From: NVTR01 sp036479015
GTDB lineage: Bacteria; Pseudomonadota; Alphaproteobacteria; Rhodobacterales; Rhodobacteraceae
NCBI GenBank assembly: GCA_036479015.1
Contig: JAZGFB010000012.1
Coordinates: 1 to 59,007 of the forward strand
Length of the DNA stretch: 59,007 bases
Reading direction: 5' to 3'
Part shown: one piece after another, positions 50,745 through 59,007 of the stretch
How the letters are laid out: the number at the start of each line of letters is the position of its first letter
Numbering within the stretch: position 1 is the stretch's first letter
Position numbers and translations under genes: made by a program
Notes under the pieces: generated by a model
Databases searched by the model: none
The model's input: the letters and a program-made list of their open reading frames with translations, nothing else
What the model was told of the DNA's origin: nothing

Positions 50745-51488
50745 ATGTTTCCCATACGCGACCATAACCCAAGCGAAAATCAACCGGTTGTCACAATCTC
50801 TCTGATTGCGATCAATGTGTTGGCCTTTGTGATCTATTCCACCATGGTTACAGGTGACGCCGCACTTGGCCAGTTTTACCATAACTGGGCGATGATCCCG
50901 GCGCGGATCATGGCAGGCGACGGCTTTCACACCCTGTTTACCTCAATGTTCATGCATGGCGGCATCATGCACTTGGCTGGCAACGTGCTGTTTTTATGGA
51001 TATTTGGCGACAATCTGGAAGATGAGCTGGGCCATATGCGCTTTTTGATCTTCTACTTAGTGTGCGGCTTGCTGGCCGATGCCGCCCAGATTATCGCCGA
51101 CCCAAATTCATTCATTCCCACCCTGGGCGCATCGGGTGCCATCGCCGGGGTGATGGGCGGGTATTTGCTGTTGTTCCCCAAGGCGAAGGTCGATGTGCTT
51201 TTGATCCTGATCATCATTTTCAAAATATTCACAGTCCCGGCCTGGGTCATGCTTGGCATCTGGTTCGGGCTGCAAATATTTAGCGGATTGGGTTCAGACA
51301 TTACCGGCGGCGGTGTGGCCTATTGGGCCCATGCCGGTGGCTTTATTGCCGGCTTCATCCTGATGCTGCCGGTCTGGCTTCGCCGGGGCGGAAAAACCTA
51401 TTGGCAAAGCACCCAAGGCCACCCGCCCCACCCTGATGCCCAGTACCGCACCGTGCGCACAGCCATCCCAAAGGTCCGTCGCAAATGA
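50745..51488 (+). CDS. Rhomboid-family intramembrane serine protease
   Basis: A 247-residue membrane protein with about six helices. The catalytic serine lies in GASG (Ser130 of 128-131), the catalytic histidine in AHAGGF (His196), and the oxyanion HxxxN in HLAGN (His76, Asn80). Rhomboids cleave within or next to membrane helices of client proteins. The ATG at 50745 was chosen since the longer frame overlaps the tRNA-Leu gene; its ribosome site is weak. The stop overlaps the next gene by 4 bases (ATGA). Client unknown. Confidence 0.9.
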   Translation: MFPIRDHNPSENQPVVTISLIAINVLAFVIYSTMVTGDAALGQFYHNWAMIPARIMAGDGFHTLFTSMFMHGGIMHLAGNVLFLWIFGDNLEDELGHMRFLIFYLVCGLLADAAQIIADPNSFIPTLGASGAIAGVMGGYLLLFPKAKVDVLLILIIIFKIFTVPAWVMLGIWFGLQIFSGLGSDITGGGVAYWAHAGGFIAGFILMLPVWLRRGGKTYWQSTQGHPPHPDAQYRTVRTAIPKVRRK

Positions 51489-51856
51489 CCAAAACCCACC
51501 GACTGACCTGCCATTGCGGGGCCGTTGAACTGCGCGTCCGCCTGTCCCAAGGCTTGCAAACAGCGCGACGCTGCGATTGTTCCTATTGTGCAAGGCGGGG
51601 GGCGATTGCTGTGTCCGCCCTGCTGGCAGATGTTGAAATAGTGAAAGGCCGCGACACTCTAAGCCTGTACCAATGGGGCACCAACACCGCCAAACACTAC
51701 TTTTGCAAAACCTGCGGCATCTATACCCACCACCAGCGCCGGTCTAACCCACAGGAATACGGCGTCAACGTCGCCGCCCTTGCGGGCATCAACCCGCGCG
51801 ATCTGGGTGATGTGCCCTGGTCTGACGGCATCAACCACCCCTCTGATCGCGACTGA
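51485..51856 (+). CDS. GFA-family (CENP-V/GFA) zinc protein
   Basis: A 123-residue protein with the zinc cysteines of the GFA fold: CHCGAVEL (Cys10/12 region), CDCSYC and FCKTCG. The family is named after glutathione-dependent formaldehyde-activating enzyme, but most members have no proven activity. It is translationally coupled to the rhomboid gene by a 4-base overlap and followed by an AEC transporter 8 bases later. Confidence 0.88.
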   Translation: MTKTHRLTCHCGAVELRVRLSQGLQTARRCDCSYCARRGAIAVSALLADVEIVKGRDTLSLYQWGTNTAKHYFCKTCGIYTHHQRRSNPQEYGVNVAALAGINPRDLGDVPWSDGINHPSDRD

Positions 51857-51864
51857 ACCACCCC

Positions 51865-52788
51865 ATGACTGATATATTCCTGATCATCCTGCCGCTGATC
51901 CTGCTGGTCGCCACCGGCTGGGCCATCACCCGCGCCCGCCTGCTAAGCGACCCCCACTGGCAAGGGATCGAAAAATTCAGCTTTATCATCCTGATCCCGG
52001 CCCTGCTGATCCGTGCCATTTACCGCTCGGATCTATCGCTTTCCATTGCTGGCCCCTATGTCGCGTCACTGATCCTGACGGTCACCGCCATGGGCCTGCT
52101 AACACTGACCCTGCGCCTGGCATTTAGCCACGACCAATTGCCCAGCGCCGACCTGTCCAGCATGTTTCAGGCCACCACCCGCTGGAACGGTTTCATCGTC
52201 CTGTTGATCGCCGCGCAACTGTTTGGAGAGCCGGGCCTGGGCTTGGTCGCCATTGCCATGGCAGCCCTTATCCCGCTGATAAATATCGCCAATATCACCG
52301 TTCTTTCAACGATGCTCACCCAATCCCGCAGCCTTAAATCCCTGGCAACCACCATCCTGCGCAACCCGCTGGTGATCGCCAGCCTGACAGGTCTGGCCAT
52401 CAACCTAACCGGCCTTCAGGTGCCCGCCAGCATCGACACCACCCTTGATCTGATCGGGCGCGGCGCCTTGGCCATTGGCTTGCTGGTGATCGGCGCGGGC
52501 TTTGACTGGCAGCGCCTGTTGCGGCCCAGCTGGCACATATTCTGGGGCGTCGCGCTCAAACTGATCGCCGCACCGGCCCTGATGTTTGTGCTGGCCAACC
52601 TGTTCCAACTGAACGCCCTGCAAACCACCTGCGCTATGCTGGTGGTCTCAGCCCCGACAGCATCCAATGGCTATATCATCGCCCGCCAAATGGGCGGCAA
52701 TGCCGGGCTTTACGCCCATACCATGAGCTGGCAACTGGTGCTGTCGATCCTGACCATTCCAGCCATTATCTGGCTGACCACTCCCTGA
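51865..52788 (+). CDS. AEC (auxin efflux carrier) family transporter
   Basis: A 307-residue protein with ten hydrophobic segments in two five-helix halves (residues about 1-130 and 165-307). The second half has the family-like AIGLLVIGAGFDW and ALQTTCAMLVVSAPTASNGYI. AEC members export or import organic acids and similar metabolites. Last of the rhomboid-GFA-AEC run; its stop abuts the convergent inositol monophosphatase stop. Substrate unknown. Confidence 0.9.
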   Translation: MTDIFLIILPLILLVATGWAITRARLLSDPHWQGIEKFSFIILIPALLIRAIYRSDLSLSIAGPYVASLILTVTAMGLLTLTLRLAFSHDQLPSADLSSMFQATTRWNGFIVLLIAAQLFGEPGLGLVAIAMAALIPLINIANITVLSTMLTQSRSLKSLATTILRNPLVIASLTGLAINLTGLQVPASIDTTLDLIGRGALAIGLLVIGAGFDWQRLLRPSWHIFWGVALKLIAAPALMFVLANLFQLNALQTTCAMLVVSAPTASNGYIIARQMGGNAGLYAHTMSWQLVLSILTIPAIIWLTTP

Positions 52789-53577
52789 TCAAGCGTTGCG
52801 AATAAGCTTGGAAAACTGATCAAATACTGGCTCGGCCGCACAGATCACCGCCCCATCTTCCAACAGATCACCCCCCGGCGTGAAGGGTTCGACCAACGCC
52901 CCGGATTCGCGCGCAATCAATATACCGGCGGCAACGTCCCAGCTTTTCAAGCCGTGCTCCCAAAACCCATCATAGCGCCCAGCCCCGACATAAGCCAAAT
53001 CCAGCGCCGCCGCTCCCCAACGGCGCACCCCGGCACAGCTGGGCATCAGCCGCGCCAATTCTTGCAACGTCAATGGCAGATCACTGCGCCCGGCAAACGG
53101 AATACCGGTGGCAAAAATGCATTCGATCATCCGAGACCGCGCCGACACCCGGATCCGGCTTTCATTCATAAATGCGCCCTGGCCCTTTTCGGCAACAAAC
53201 ATCTCATCTTTGCTTGGGTCATAGACCACGGCCGATACGATCTCACCCTTGAATTCAAGGGCAATAGACACCGCCCAATGGGGCAAACCGTGCAGAAAAT
53301 TCGTGGTGCCATCCAGCGGGTCAACAATCCAACGCCGGGTCGGGTCTATGCCGACAACCGGCTCACTTTCTTCGCCAACCCAGCCGTAATTCTTGCGCCC
53401 ACCCATCAATTCCTCACGGATGATTGCCTCAGCCGCAATATCCGCCCGGCTGACAAAATCCCCGGCGCCCTTCATTGACACCTGCAGGTTTTCGACTTCA
53501 CGAAAATCCTTGGCCAGCGAGCGCCCCGCCAGACGCGCGGCCTTGATCATCAGGTTAAGATTTGCACTGCCTTGCAT
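52789..53577 (-). CDS. suhB: Inositol monophosphatase family protein
   Basis: A 262-residue Mg-dependent sugar phosphatase. The metal ligands are visible in GEESE (68-72), DPLDGTTN (86-93) and SWDVAAG near residue 210. In bacteria the SuhB branch acts on inositol 1-phosphate and also has a role in rRNA transcription complexes; which applies here is not decidable, so the symbol is given by family likeness. It follows metR on the same strand with a 151-base gap containing a dispersed repeat. Confidence 0.85.
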   Translation of the reverse strand: MQGSANLNLMIKAARLAGRSLAKDFREVENLQVSMKGAGDFVSRADIAAEAIIREELMGGRKNYGWVGEESEPVVGIDPTRRWIVDPLDGTTNFLHGLPHWAVSIALEFKGEIVSAVVYDPSKDEMFVAEKGQGAFMNESRIRVSARSRMIECIFATGIPFAGRSDLPLTLQELARLMPSCAGVRRWGAAALDLAYVGAGRYDGFWEHGLKSWDVAAGILIARESGALVEPFTPGGDLLEDGAVICAAEPVFDQFSKLIRNA

Positions 53578-53651
53578 ATCAAGCGCTCCTAAAATTACTC
53601 AAGCGCCGCGTATAGGGCCACCCCCCCCCATTGCCAAGCCAAAATCATGTA

Positions 53652-53684
53652 TTTTTTCTTTGCAAAAATACTCTCGCCGAAGGC
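53652..53684 (-). repeat. Intergenic dispersed repeat, copy 4
   Basis: On the minus strand GCCTTCGGCGAGAGTATTT followed by TTGCAAAGAAAAAA. A diverged copy of the family; it lies after the metR stop. Confidence 0.55.
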
Positions 53685-53728
53685 CCTTAGAAACCTAATG
53701 ACGCCAAAGGCGTCGCATCTTCCTTACC

Positions 53729-54634
53729 CTAACGCCGCTGTAATTTCACCGGAATACTGCGCGCCAAGCGCAACAGATGCGCCATAAACGGCTTGTCCGT
53801 GTCATCGCTGCGCGTGGCCGCATATAACCGCCGTGTCAGCCCGCCCTTGGTGATCGGCCGGGTGATGTAATCTGAATGGTACCGCACCTCGCGCAACACC
53901 CAGTCGGGCAATACCGTCACCCCACGATTGGATGCCACCAACAGCAATATCACTGCCGTCAGCTCCACCTGACGCACCGCCTTTGGTTCCACCTTGGCCG
54001 GGCTTAACAACTGGCTGAATATATCCAGCCGTGCGCGTTCCACCGGGTAGGTGATCAATGTCTGCCCCCGAAAATCCTCGGCCTCAATATATTCCTTTGC
54101 CACCAGCGGGTGGTTAGAGGCGGCCACAAACACCGGCTCATAGTCAAACAATGGCGAAAACTCGATATCTTGCAGCTTTTCCGGGTCCGACGATATCACC
54201 AGGTCCACCTCTTCACGCCCCAGCGCCGACAGGGCATCAAAGGCCAGACCGGGGCGTATATCCACATCCACATCCGGCCAGGCCTTGCGAAATTCTTCCA
54301 ACACCGGAAACAACCACTCAAAACAGGCGTGGCATTCAATGGCGATATGTAGACGCCCCGACTTACCTGCATGCAAGCCGGCAAAATCATCCTGTAATGC
54401 CTCAAGCTCTGGCAATACTTTGTCCGCCAGACGCAGCACTTTCATACCCGCAGCTGACAGCTTCAAAGGCTTGGTGCGGCGCACAAACAGCTCAACTCCG
54501 GCCTGTTCCTCAAGGCCCTTCACCTGATGTGACAGCGCTGACTGGGTGATGTTCAACACATCGGCCGCACGCGCCAACCCACCGGCCTCATGGATGGCCC
54601 GGATCGTTCTGAGGTGGCGAAATTCAATATGCAT
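53729..54634 (-). CDS. metR: LysR-family regulator MetR
   Basis: A 301-residue LysR-type regulator: N-terminal winged helix-turn-helix (HLRTIRAIHEAGGLARAADV, LNITQSALSHQVKGLEEQ) and a C-terminal effector domain. Divergent placement next to metF and sequence likeness fit MetR, the homocysteine-responsive activator of methionine genes. It would bind in the 90-base region between the two starts. It lies on the opposite strand to metF; both can be controlled from the same site. Confidence 0.85.
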   Translation of the reverse strand: MHIEFRHLRTIRAIHEAGGLARAADVLNITQSALSHQVKGLEEQAGVELFVRRTKPLKLSAAGMKVLRLADKVLPELEALQDDFAGLHAGKSGRLHIAIECHACFEWLFPVLEEFRKAWPDVDVDIRPGLAFDALSALGREEVDLVISSDPEKLQDIEFSPLFDYEPVFVAASNHPLVAKEYIEAEDFRGQTLITYPVERARLDIFSQLLSPAKVEPKAVRQVELTAVILLLVASNRGVTVLPDWVLREVRYHSDYITRPITKGGLTRRLYAATRSDDTDKPFMAHLLRLARSIPVKLQRR

Positions 54635-54668
54635 ACTATCACTGCGCTCATGATGTTAATGAGAATTA

Positions 54669-54681
54669 TGAATTTGTCTCA
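54669..54681. promoter_or_regulatory. Possible MetR-binding site
   Basis: TGAATTTGTCTCA matches the MetR consensus TGAA-N5-TTCA with one change. It lies in the metR-metF intergenic region, 44 bases before the metF start. Other TGA/TCA half-sites nearby (54649-54670) could be part of a second site. Confidence 0.45.
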
Positions 54682-54724
54682 CATTCACCGCCGTGACACA
54701 AGGGTCCAACCAAAAGGAAAACCC

Positions 54725-55588
54725 ATGTCCGCCACCCGCATTTCATTCGAATTCTTCCCGCCCAAATCCCTGAACGCGTCGTTCAGATTGTGGGATACCG
54801 TGCGCACATTGGCCCCACTGGCCCCGGAATTTGTGTCGGTCACCTACGGCGCTGGCGGCACCACCCGCAAACTGACCCATGAAGCCGTGGACACCATCCA
54901 GAAGAACTATGGCCTAAAGGTCGCCGCCCACCTGACCTGCGTTGACGCCACCCGGGATGAAACCCTTGAAATTGCTGAAAATTACGCGCGCTCCGGCGTC
55001 ACTGACATTGTCGCGCTGCGCGGCGATGCACCCGGCGGCGGCGACTTTGCCGCCAATCCGGATGGCTTTAATAACGCCTGCGAACTGATCAGCGCCCTGG
55101 CTCACACAGGTAAATTCAACATCCGCGTTGGGGCTTACCCCGATCGCCACCCCGATGCGCCAACCGACACGGCAGACGTTGACTGGCTCAAGGCGAAACT
55201 TGACGCTGGCGCCACCTCCGCCATCACCCAGTTTTTCTTTGAGGCAGACACATTCTTTCGCTTCCGCGATGCCTGCGCGGCAGCGGGCATCACCGCCCCC
55301 ATCATCCCCGGCATCCTGCCCATCGAAAATTTTGACGGCGTCAAAGCCTTCGCCACCCGCTGTGGCACGGCCGTTCCAACCCAGCTGTGCGACGCCTTTG
55401 AAACCGCCAAACGCGACGACCGCCATGATCTGTTGGCCACCGCGGTCTGCTCAGAACTGTGCACCGACCTGATCGAAGGCGGCGTTCAGGATCTGCACTT
55501 TTACACCCTGAACAAACCCAACCTAACCCGCGAAGTCGTCAACGCCCTGGGCCTGGCCCCTGAAACGGCGCTGGAAAAGGTCGCCTAA
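54725..55588 (+). CDS. metF: 5,10-methylenetetrahydrofolate reductase
   Basis: Makes 5-methyltetrahydrofolate for methionine synthesis. The 287-residue FAD protein begins MSATRISFEFFPPK and has FVSVTYGAGGTTR, HLTCVDATRDE, VALRGDAPGG and ITQFFFEADTFFRF, all typical. The ATG at 54725 has AAAGGA 7 bases upstream; the longer frame reaches into metR. It is distinct from the MetF-like protein at 11340, which belongs to the corrinoid operon. Its stop overlaps that of the DUF2235 gene on the other strand. Confidence 0.95.
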   Translation: MSATRISFEFFPPKSLNASFRLWDTVRTLAPLAPEFVSVTYGAGGTTRKLTHEAVDTIQKNYGLKVAAHLTCVDATRDETLEIAENYARSGVTDIVALRGDAPGGGDFAANPDGFNNACELISALAHTGKFNIRVGAYPDRHPDAPTDTADVDWLKAKLDAGATSAITQFFFEADTFFRFRDACAAAGITAPIIPGILPIENFDGVKAFATRCGTAVPTQLCDAFETAKRDDRHDLLATAVCSELCTDLIEGGVQDLHFYTLNKPNLTREVVNALGLAPETALEKVA

Positions 55589-56718
55589 CCGCCCTTGGTG
55601 GCAGATACTGAAATGTGAACACTCTCGGACGGGTCGGCCCCGACCACACGCTTACGGCGAAACCAAAACATCTTACCCCAGCTTCGCCAGGTGCCAATGG
55701 ACGGCGCGCTGACATCCTGCTCAAACTGTTCTTGCCAACCGCTGGGCAGCTTAACATCGCAGCCTTCCAGCTTTTCCAGCATCCAGACCAGCGGAATATT
55801 GGCCAGCGGTCGCGCCGCTTGAAATGCCTCAATCTGGCCGCCAATGTCACTATGGGCACCTTTGAACCAAACCTGCTCCACCACACCATGGTAGTCGGGC
55901 GAGGTAACCCACAGGATCGGCTCATAAGCCTCGCGGGTTTCGTGCATCGCCAGCGCCTGATACCCGTGCCGTATATGATCCCCCAACTTGGCCGAATGAA
56001 ATTCATGGGCCGCATCCGCAAACCGCCACATCACCGGCAACCGGTTGCCCAGCGCCTTCACCGTGTCCCAAACGCCAACCATCTCGATCTCAACCCGTGC
56101 GTGGCAATGTTCGCGCGCAAACGCCTTGGCCGCCATACTGTCCGGGCTCAGCTGATAATGCCGGTATATCTGGCGAATATTGCGCTCGGTCGCGTTATCA
56201 GAGCGCAGCAAACCAACCCGGTCAATCACCCCGGCCAAGGATCGCACCGCATACGCGCCCCGCGAATAGCCGAGCAGAAAAATCCTGTCACCAGGGCGAT
56301 AGCGTGACGCAATAAAGCCGTAAGCCCGCCTGATCTGGCGGTTAATGCCGCGCCCTTCAGCCACCGCAATGGCGTCCCGCCAGGTCCGCCACTGGGTGCC
56401 CTGTTCATAGCGTATGGACAATTGTGCCGTGCCCGGACAACCACACAGCAAGCGATAGGCTTGCCCGGCATTGGTTTCCGACCCCGGCGTCAGTGATGAT
56501 AATGTACCATCCAGTATCACCACATGGTCCACCCGGCCGCGCACCCGCGGTGCGGTGCTGGTCTGCACCGATTTTGGCAGCCCCAACCAGCCACGTATTT
56601 TATCTGTCAGCCGCAATCCGCTCTCCGTAATAACCCTGCACACATCTAGCCAGCATTGCCCCAGTGTCCAGCCAAAGTGATACTGGAAAATTTGCAAACC
56701 CCACCCAGCCACAGTCAA
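55585..56718 (-). CDS. DUF2235 alpha/beta-hydrolase-like protein
   Basis: A protein of up to 377 residues with the DUF2235 pattern: ILDGTLSSL (about 68-76), the nucleophile elbow LGYSRGAYAVRSLAG (Ser152), GVWDTVKALG and FKGAHSDIGG with the later Asp/His. DUF2235 proteins include type VI secretion phospholipase effectors, but many are stand-alone and uncharacterised. No secretion genes are near. The listed start is a TTG (56718); a GTG at 56712 is an alternative, so the N-terminus is uncertain. Confidence 0.8.
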   Translation of the reverse strand: MTVAGWGLQIFQYHFGWTLGQCWLDVCRVITESGLRLTDKIRGWLGLPKSVQTSTAPRVRGRVDHVVILDGTLSSLTPGSETNAGQAYRLLCGCPGTAQLSIRYEQGTQWRTWRDAIAVAEGRGINRQIRRAYGFIASRYRPGDRIFLLGYSRGAYAVRSLAGVIDRVGLLRSDNATERNIRQIYRHYQLSPDSMAAKAFAREHCHARVEIEMVGVWDTVKALGNRLPVMWRFADAAHEFHSAKLGDHIRHGYQALAMHETREAYEPILWVTSPDYHGVVEQVWFKGAHSDIGGQIEAFQAARPLANIPLVWMLEKLEGCDVKLPSGWQEQFEQDVSAPSIGTWRSWGKMFWFRRKRVVGADPSESVHISVSATKGG

Positions 56719-56765
56719 ATTGAGCGCCTAACGGCGCAAGTTTTTTAGCACTACGTGCAATTTTC

Positions 56766-56797
56766 GCTCCGCGGGGGATATTTTTGAAAAGAAGAAG
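56766..56797 (+). repeat. Intergenic dispersed repeat, copy 5
   Basis: GCTCCGCGGGGGATATTTTT followed by GAAAAGAAGAAG. It lies between the divergent starts of the DUF2235 gene and valS and matches the other four copies. Confidence 0.6.
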
Positions 56798-56873
56798 CCG
56801 CAGAAAGCTTTCCCTTTGGCCCGCCATTGGCTAGATGATCCCGACGCATAATTTACCGACGGGACGGCCCAAC

Positions 56874-59007
56874 ATGGCACTGGACAAAAACTTTGACGCG
56901 GTATCAGCCGAAAAACGCCTCTATGCACAGTGGGAAGCAGACAAAGCCTTCGCCGCCGGGGCCAACGCGCGCGACGGCGCCGAAACGTTTTCCATCATGA
57001 TCCCACCCCCCAACGTCACCGGCGCATTGCATGTGGGCCACGCCTTTAACAACACATTGCAAGACATCCTGATCCGCTGGCACCGCATGCAAGGGCATGA
57101 CACGCTTTGGCAACCCGGCACCGACCACGCCGGCATCGCCACCCAGTTGCAGGTGGAAAAGATGCTGGCGGCGCAGGGCAATGAAAGCCGCGCCGAAATG
57201 GGCCGTGAGGCGTTCATTAAAAAAACCTGGGAATGGAAAGAAAAATACGGCGCCACCATCATCAACCAGCTTAAACGCCTTGGCGCATCCTGTGATTGGG
57301 ACCGCACTGCATTCACCATGGATGAAAATTTCCACGATGCCGTGCTCAAGGTTTTCGTCGATCTTTATAACAAAGGCCTGATCTACCGCGGCAAACGCCT
57401 GGTCAACTGGGACCCGCACTTTGAAACCGCCATATCCGACCTGGAAGTCGAGAATATCGAGGTCGACGGCCACATGTGGCACTTCAAATATCCCCTCGCA
57501 GGCGGCGCAACCTATGAATACGTCGAAAAAGACGAAGACGGCAATGTCACGCTATCCGAGGTCCGTGACTACATAAGCATCGCCACCACCCGCCCCGAAA
57601 CCATGCTCGGCGACGGCGCGGTTGCGGTGCATCCTGATGACGCGCGCTACGCCCCCATCGTCGGCCACCTCTGCGAAATCCCGGTTGGCCCCAAACAACA
57701 CCGCCGCCTGATCCCGATCATCACCGACACCTACCCGGTGATGGATTTTGGCTCTGGTGCCGTGAAAATCACCGGCGCCCACGACCTGAACGATTACGGC
57801 GTCGCCAAACGCGCGGGCATCCCGATGTACCGCCTGATGGACACCAAGGCGCAGATGCGCGACGATGGTGCGCCATACGCCGAAACCGCAGCCCGCGCCA
57901 AAGCGATCAGCGAAGGTGCCGACTGGGCAGAAACCGAAATCGACGCCCTCAATCTCGTCCCCGACGCCTATCGCGGCATGGACCGTTTTGCGGCCCGCAA
58001 GGCCGTGATCAAAGACATCGATTCTGAGGGTCTGATGATCGAGGTTGAAGACAAAAAAATCATGCAACCGTTCTGCGACCGCTCCAAGGTGGTTATGGAA
58101 CCGATGCTGACCGACCAATGGTACGTCGACGCCGAAAAACTCGCCGGGCCAGCGTTGGAGGCCGTGCAGGATGGCCGGGTCCAGATCATGCCGGAAAGCG
58201 GCAAAAAGGTCTATTACCACTGGATGCAGAATATCGAACCATGGTGCATTTCCCGCCAGCTCTGGTGGGGGCATCAGATACCGGTTTGGTATGGGCCGCT
58301 CAACGACGCGGATATTGAGGCTGGAATCGAGGGACCCAAGTTGTTCTGCGGGGCAGACGAGACCAGTATCGAACAGCAGGCAAAAAACTACTACGGTATT
58401 ATCTTTGGGCGTGAAGCAAAAATCGAGTTCCCAAAATGGCTAGAAAATGCGTCTCATGCTGATAGCCAAAGGTCAAAAGCTGGTTGGGGAGCAGGTGTCG
58501 GAACAGACCAAGATGGAAAATACTATTCCGCCAATCTTACCCGAGACCCCGACGTCCTCGACACCTGGTTCTCCTCCGGCCTCTGGCCCATCGGCACCCT
58601 CGGCTGGCCCAACTGGTCCGAAGACACCCAAAAATACTTCCCCACCTCCACCCTGATCACCGGTCAGGACATCCTGTTCTTCTGGGTCGCCCGGATGATG
58701 ATGATGCAGCTCGAAGTCACCGGCAAAATCCCGTTTGATACCGTCTACCTGCACCAGTTGGTTCGCGACGAAAAGGGCGTGAAAATGTCCAAGACCCTTG
58801 GCAACGTCATTGACCCCTTGGATATGATCGACGAATTCGGCGCCGACGCCGTGCGTTTCACCATGACCTCAATGGCCGCAATCGGTGGTTCACTGAAGCT
58901 GTCGATGGAGCGCGTCAAAGGTTACCGCAATTTCGGCACCAAGATATGGAACGCCGCCAAATTCGCCGAAATGAACGGCGTTTTTGAGTTTAAAGAGTTT
59001 AAACATG
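56874..59007 (+). CDS. valS: Valyl-tRNA synthetase, 5' part (runs off the window)
   Basis: Charges tRNA-Val. About 711 of an expected 1000 residues are present; the frame is open to the window end. The class I motifs are intact: HVGH (53-56) in PPPNVTGALHVGH, and KMSKT (637-641) in place of KMSKS. The editing domain (ATTRPETMLGDGAVAVHP) is complete. A region around codons 478-557 (58305-58545) has codons unlike its surroundings and reads in frame. Start at 56874 (MALDKNFDAV). No missing catalytic element is seen. Confidence 0.97.
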   Translation, partial: MALDKNFDAVSAEKRLYAQWEADKAFAAGANARDGAETFSIMIPPPNVTGALHVGHAFNNTLQDILIRWHRMQGHDTLWQPGTDHAGIATQLQVEKMLAAQGNESRAEMGREAFIKKTWEWKEKYGATIINQLKRLGASCDWDRTAFTMDENFHDAVLKVFVDLYNKGLIYRGKRLVNWDPHFETAISDLEVENIEVDGHMWHFKYPLAGGATYEYVEKDEDGNVTLSEVRDYISIATTRPETMLGDGAVAVHPDDARYAPIVGHLCEIPVGPKQHRRLIPIITDTYPVMDFGSGAVKITGAHDLNDYGVAKRAGIPMYRLMDTKAQMRDDGAPYAETAARAKAISEGADWAETEIDALNLVPDAYRGMDRFAARKAVIKDIDSEGLMIEVEDKKIMQPFCDRSKVVMEPMLTDQWYVDAEKLAGPALEAVQDGRVQIMPESGKKVYYHWMQNIEPWCISRQLWWGHQIPVWYGPLNDADIEAGIEGPKLFCGADETSIEQQAKNYYGIIFGREAKIEFPKWLENASHADSQRSKAGWGAGVGTDQDGKYYSANLTRDPDVLDTWFSSGLWPIGTLGWPNWSEDTQKYFPTSTLITGQDILFFWVARMMMMQLEVTGKIPFDTVYLHQLVRDEKGVKMSKTLGNVIDPLDMIDEFGADAVRFTMTSMAAIGGSLKLSMERVKGYRNFGTKIWNAAKFAEMNGVFEFKEFKH

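Noticed and set aside
54635..54724. Search for a SAM or SAH riboswitch before metF.
   Set aside because: The region is too short and better explained by a MetR site.
57552..58274. Minus-strand frame of 240 codons within valS.
   Set aside because: His/Gly/Val-rich antisense shadow; valS itself is clearly coding here.
1..59007. CRISPR array, prophage, integron or toxin-antitoxin pair.
   Set aside because: No regularly spaced identical repeats, phage structural genes, integrase beyond the IS fragment, or recognisable antitoxin found.

Overview
The window is a continuous stretch of chromosome from an alphaproteobacterium, most likely a marine Rhodobacteraceae (Roseobacter-group) organism. This placement rests on gene content and order: a trgA-trgB-cysK tellurite locus, olsB-olsA ornithine-lipid genes, a ChpT-type phosphotransferase, a CtaA haem A synthase, a ppx-rlmE pair, ribosomal protein L21 with a long C-terminal extension, and a small family of intergenic repeats. 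No database search was possible, so all family names come from motifs and recognition. Apart from an insertion-sequence remnant at the left edge, nothing looks like phage, plasmid or CRISPR.

Layout. 1-476: the end of an IS3-type element and a gene tail it appears to have cut. 477-3198 (minus): a DUF302 protein, an extraordinary methionine-rich secreted protein built of eight 25-residue repeats, and a radical SAM enzyme. 3281-7108 (plus): zwf-pgl-pgi, the entry to the Entner-Doudoroff and pentose phosphate routes, behind a probable promoter and a LacI-type operator. 7127-12598 (minus): tRNA-Gly and a one-carbon/corrinoid operon (a 'virulence factor' family protein, a MetF-like protein, a methyltetrahydrofolate:corrinoid methyltransferase, a small ORF, a VTT-type membrane protein and a RamA-like activator). 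12838-14773 (plus): ppx and rlmE.

14878-24133 (minus) is the most interesting region: eight genes read in one direction as Ser/Thr kinase, FHA protein, PP2C phosphatase, P-loop GTPase, large dynamin-like GTPase, a second dynamin-like GTPase, a small Roadblock-like protein and a two-part protein that may also end in a Roadblock-like fold. I infer one phosphorylation-controlled GTPase machine, possibly acting at a membrane; I know of no described system with this composition.

24432-41285: tRNA-Ser, then a minus-strand run mscS-cysK-trgB-trgA-cfa (stress and envelope), a cysteine-desulfurase-like enzyme, an orphan membrane-anchored protein, a haem-related group (DUF3445, M32 peptidase, ctaA), an MFS transporter with a His-rich tail, trmJ, a TfoX-like protein, a divergent ThiE-like protein, and olsA/olsB. 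41370-45692: DUF3553, chpT, proA, proB and obgE. 45689-49120: four GNAT acetyltransferase domains in three genes between obgE and rpmA/rplU. 49388-59007: a DUF2059 protein, tRNA-Ser, tRNA-Leu, rhomboid protease, GFA protein, AEC transporter, inositol monophosphatase, metR/metF, a DUF2235 hydrolase and the 5' part of valS, which runs off the right edge.

The gene density is high. The only gene-poor stretch near 300 bases besides the left edge is 24134-24431, where I see only a palindrome just upstream of the kinase start.
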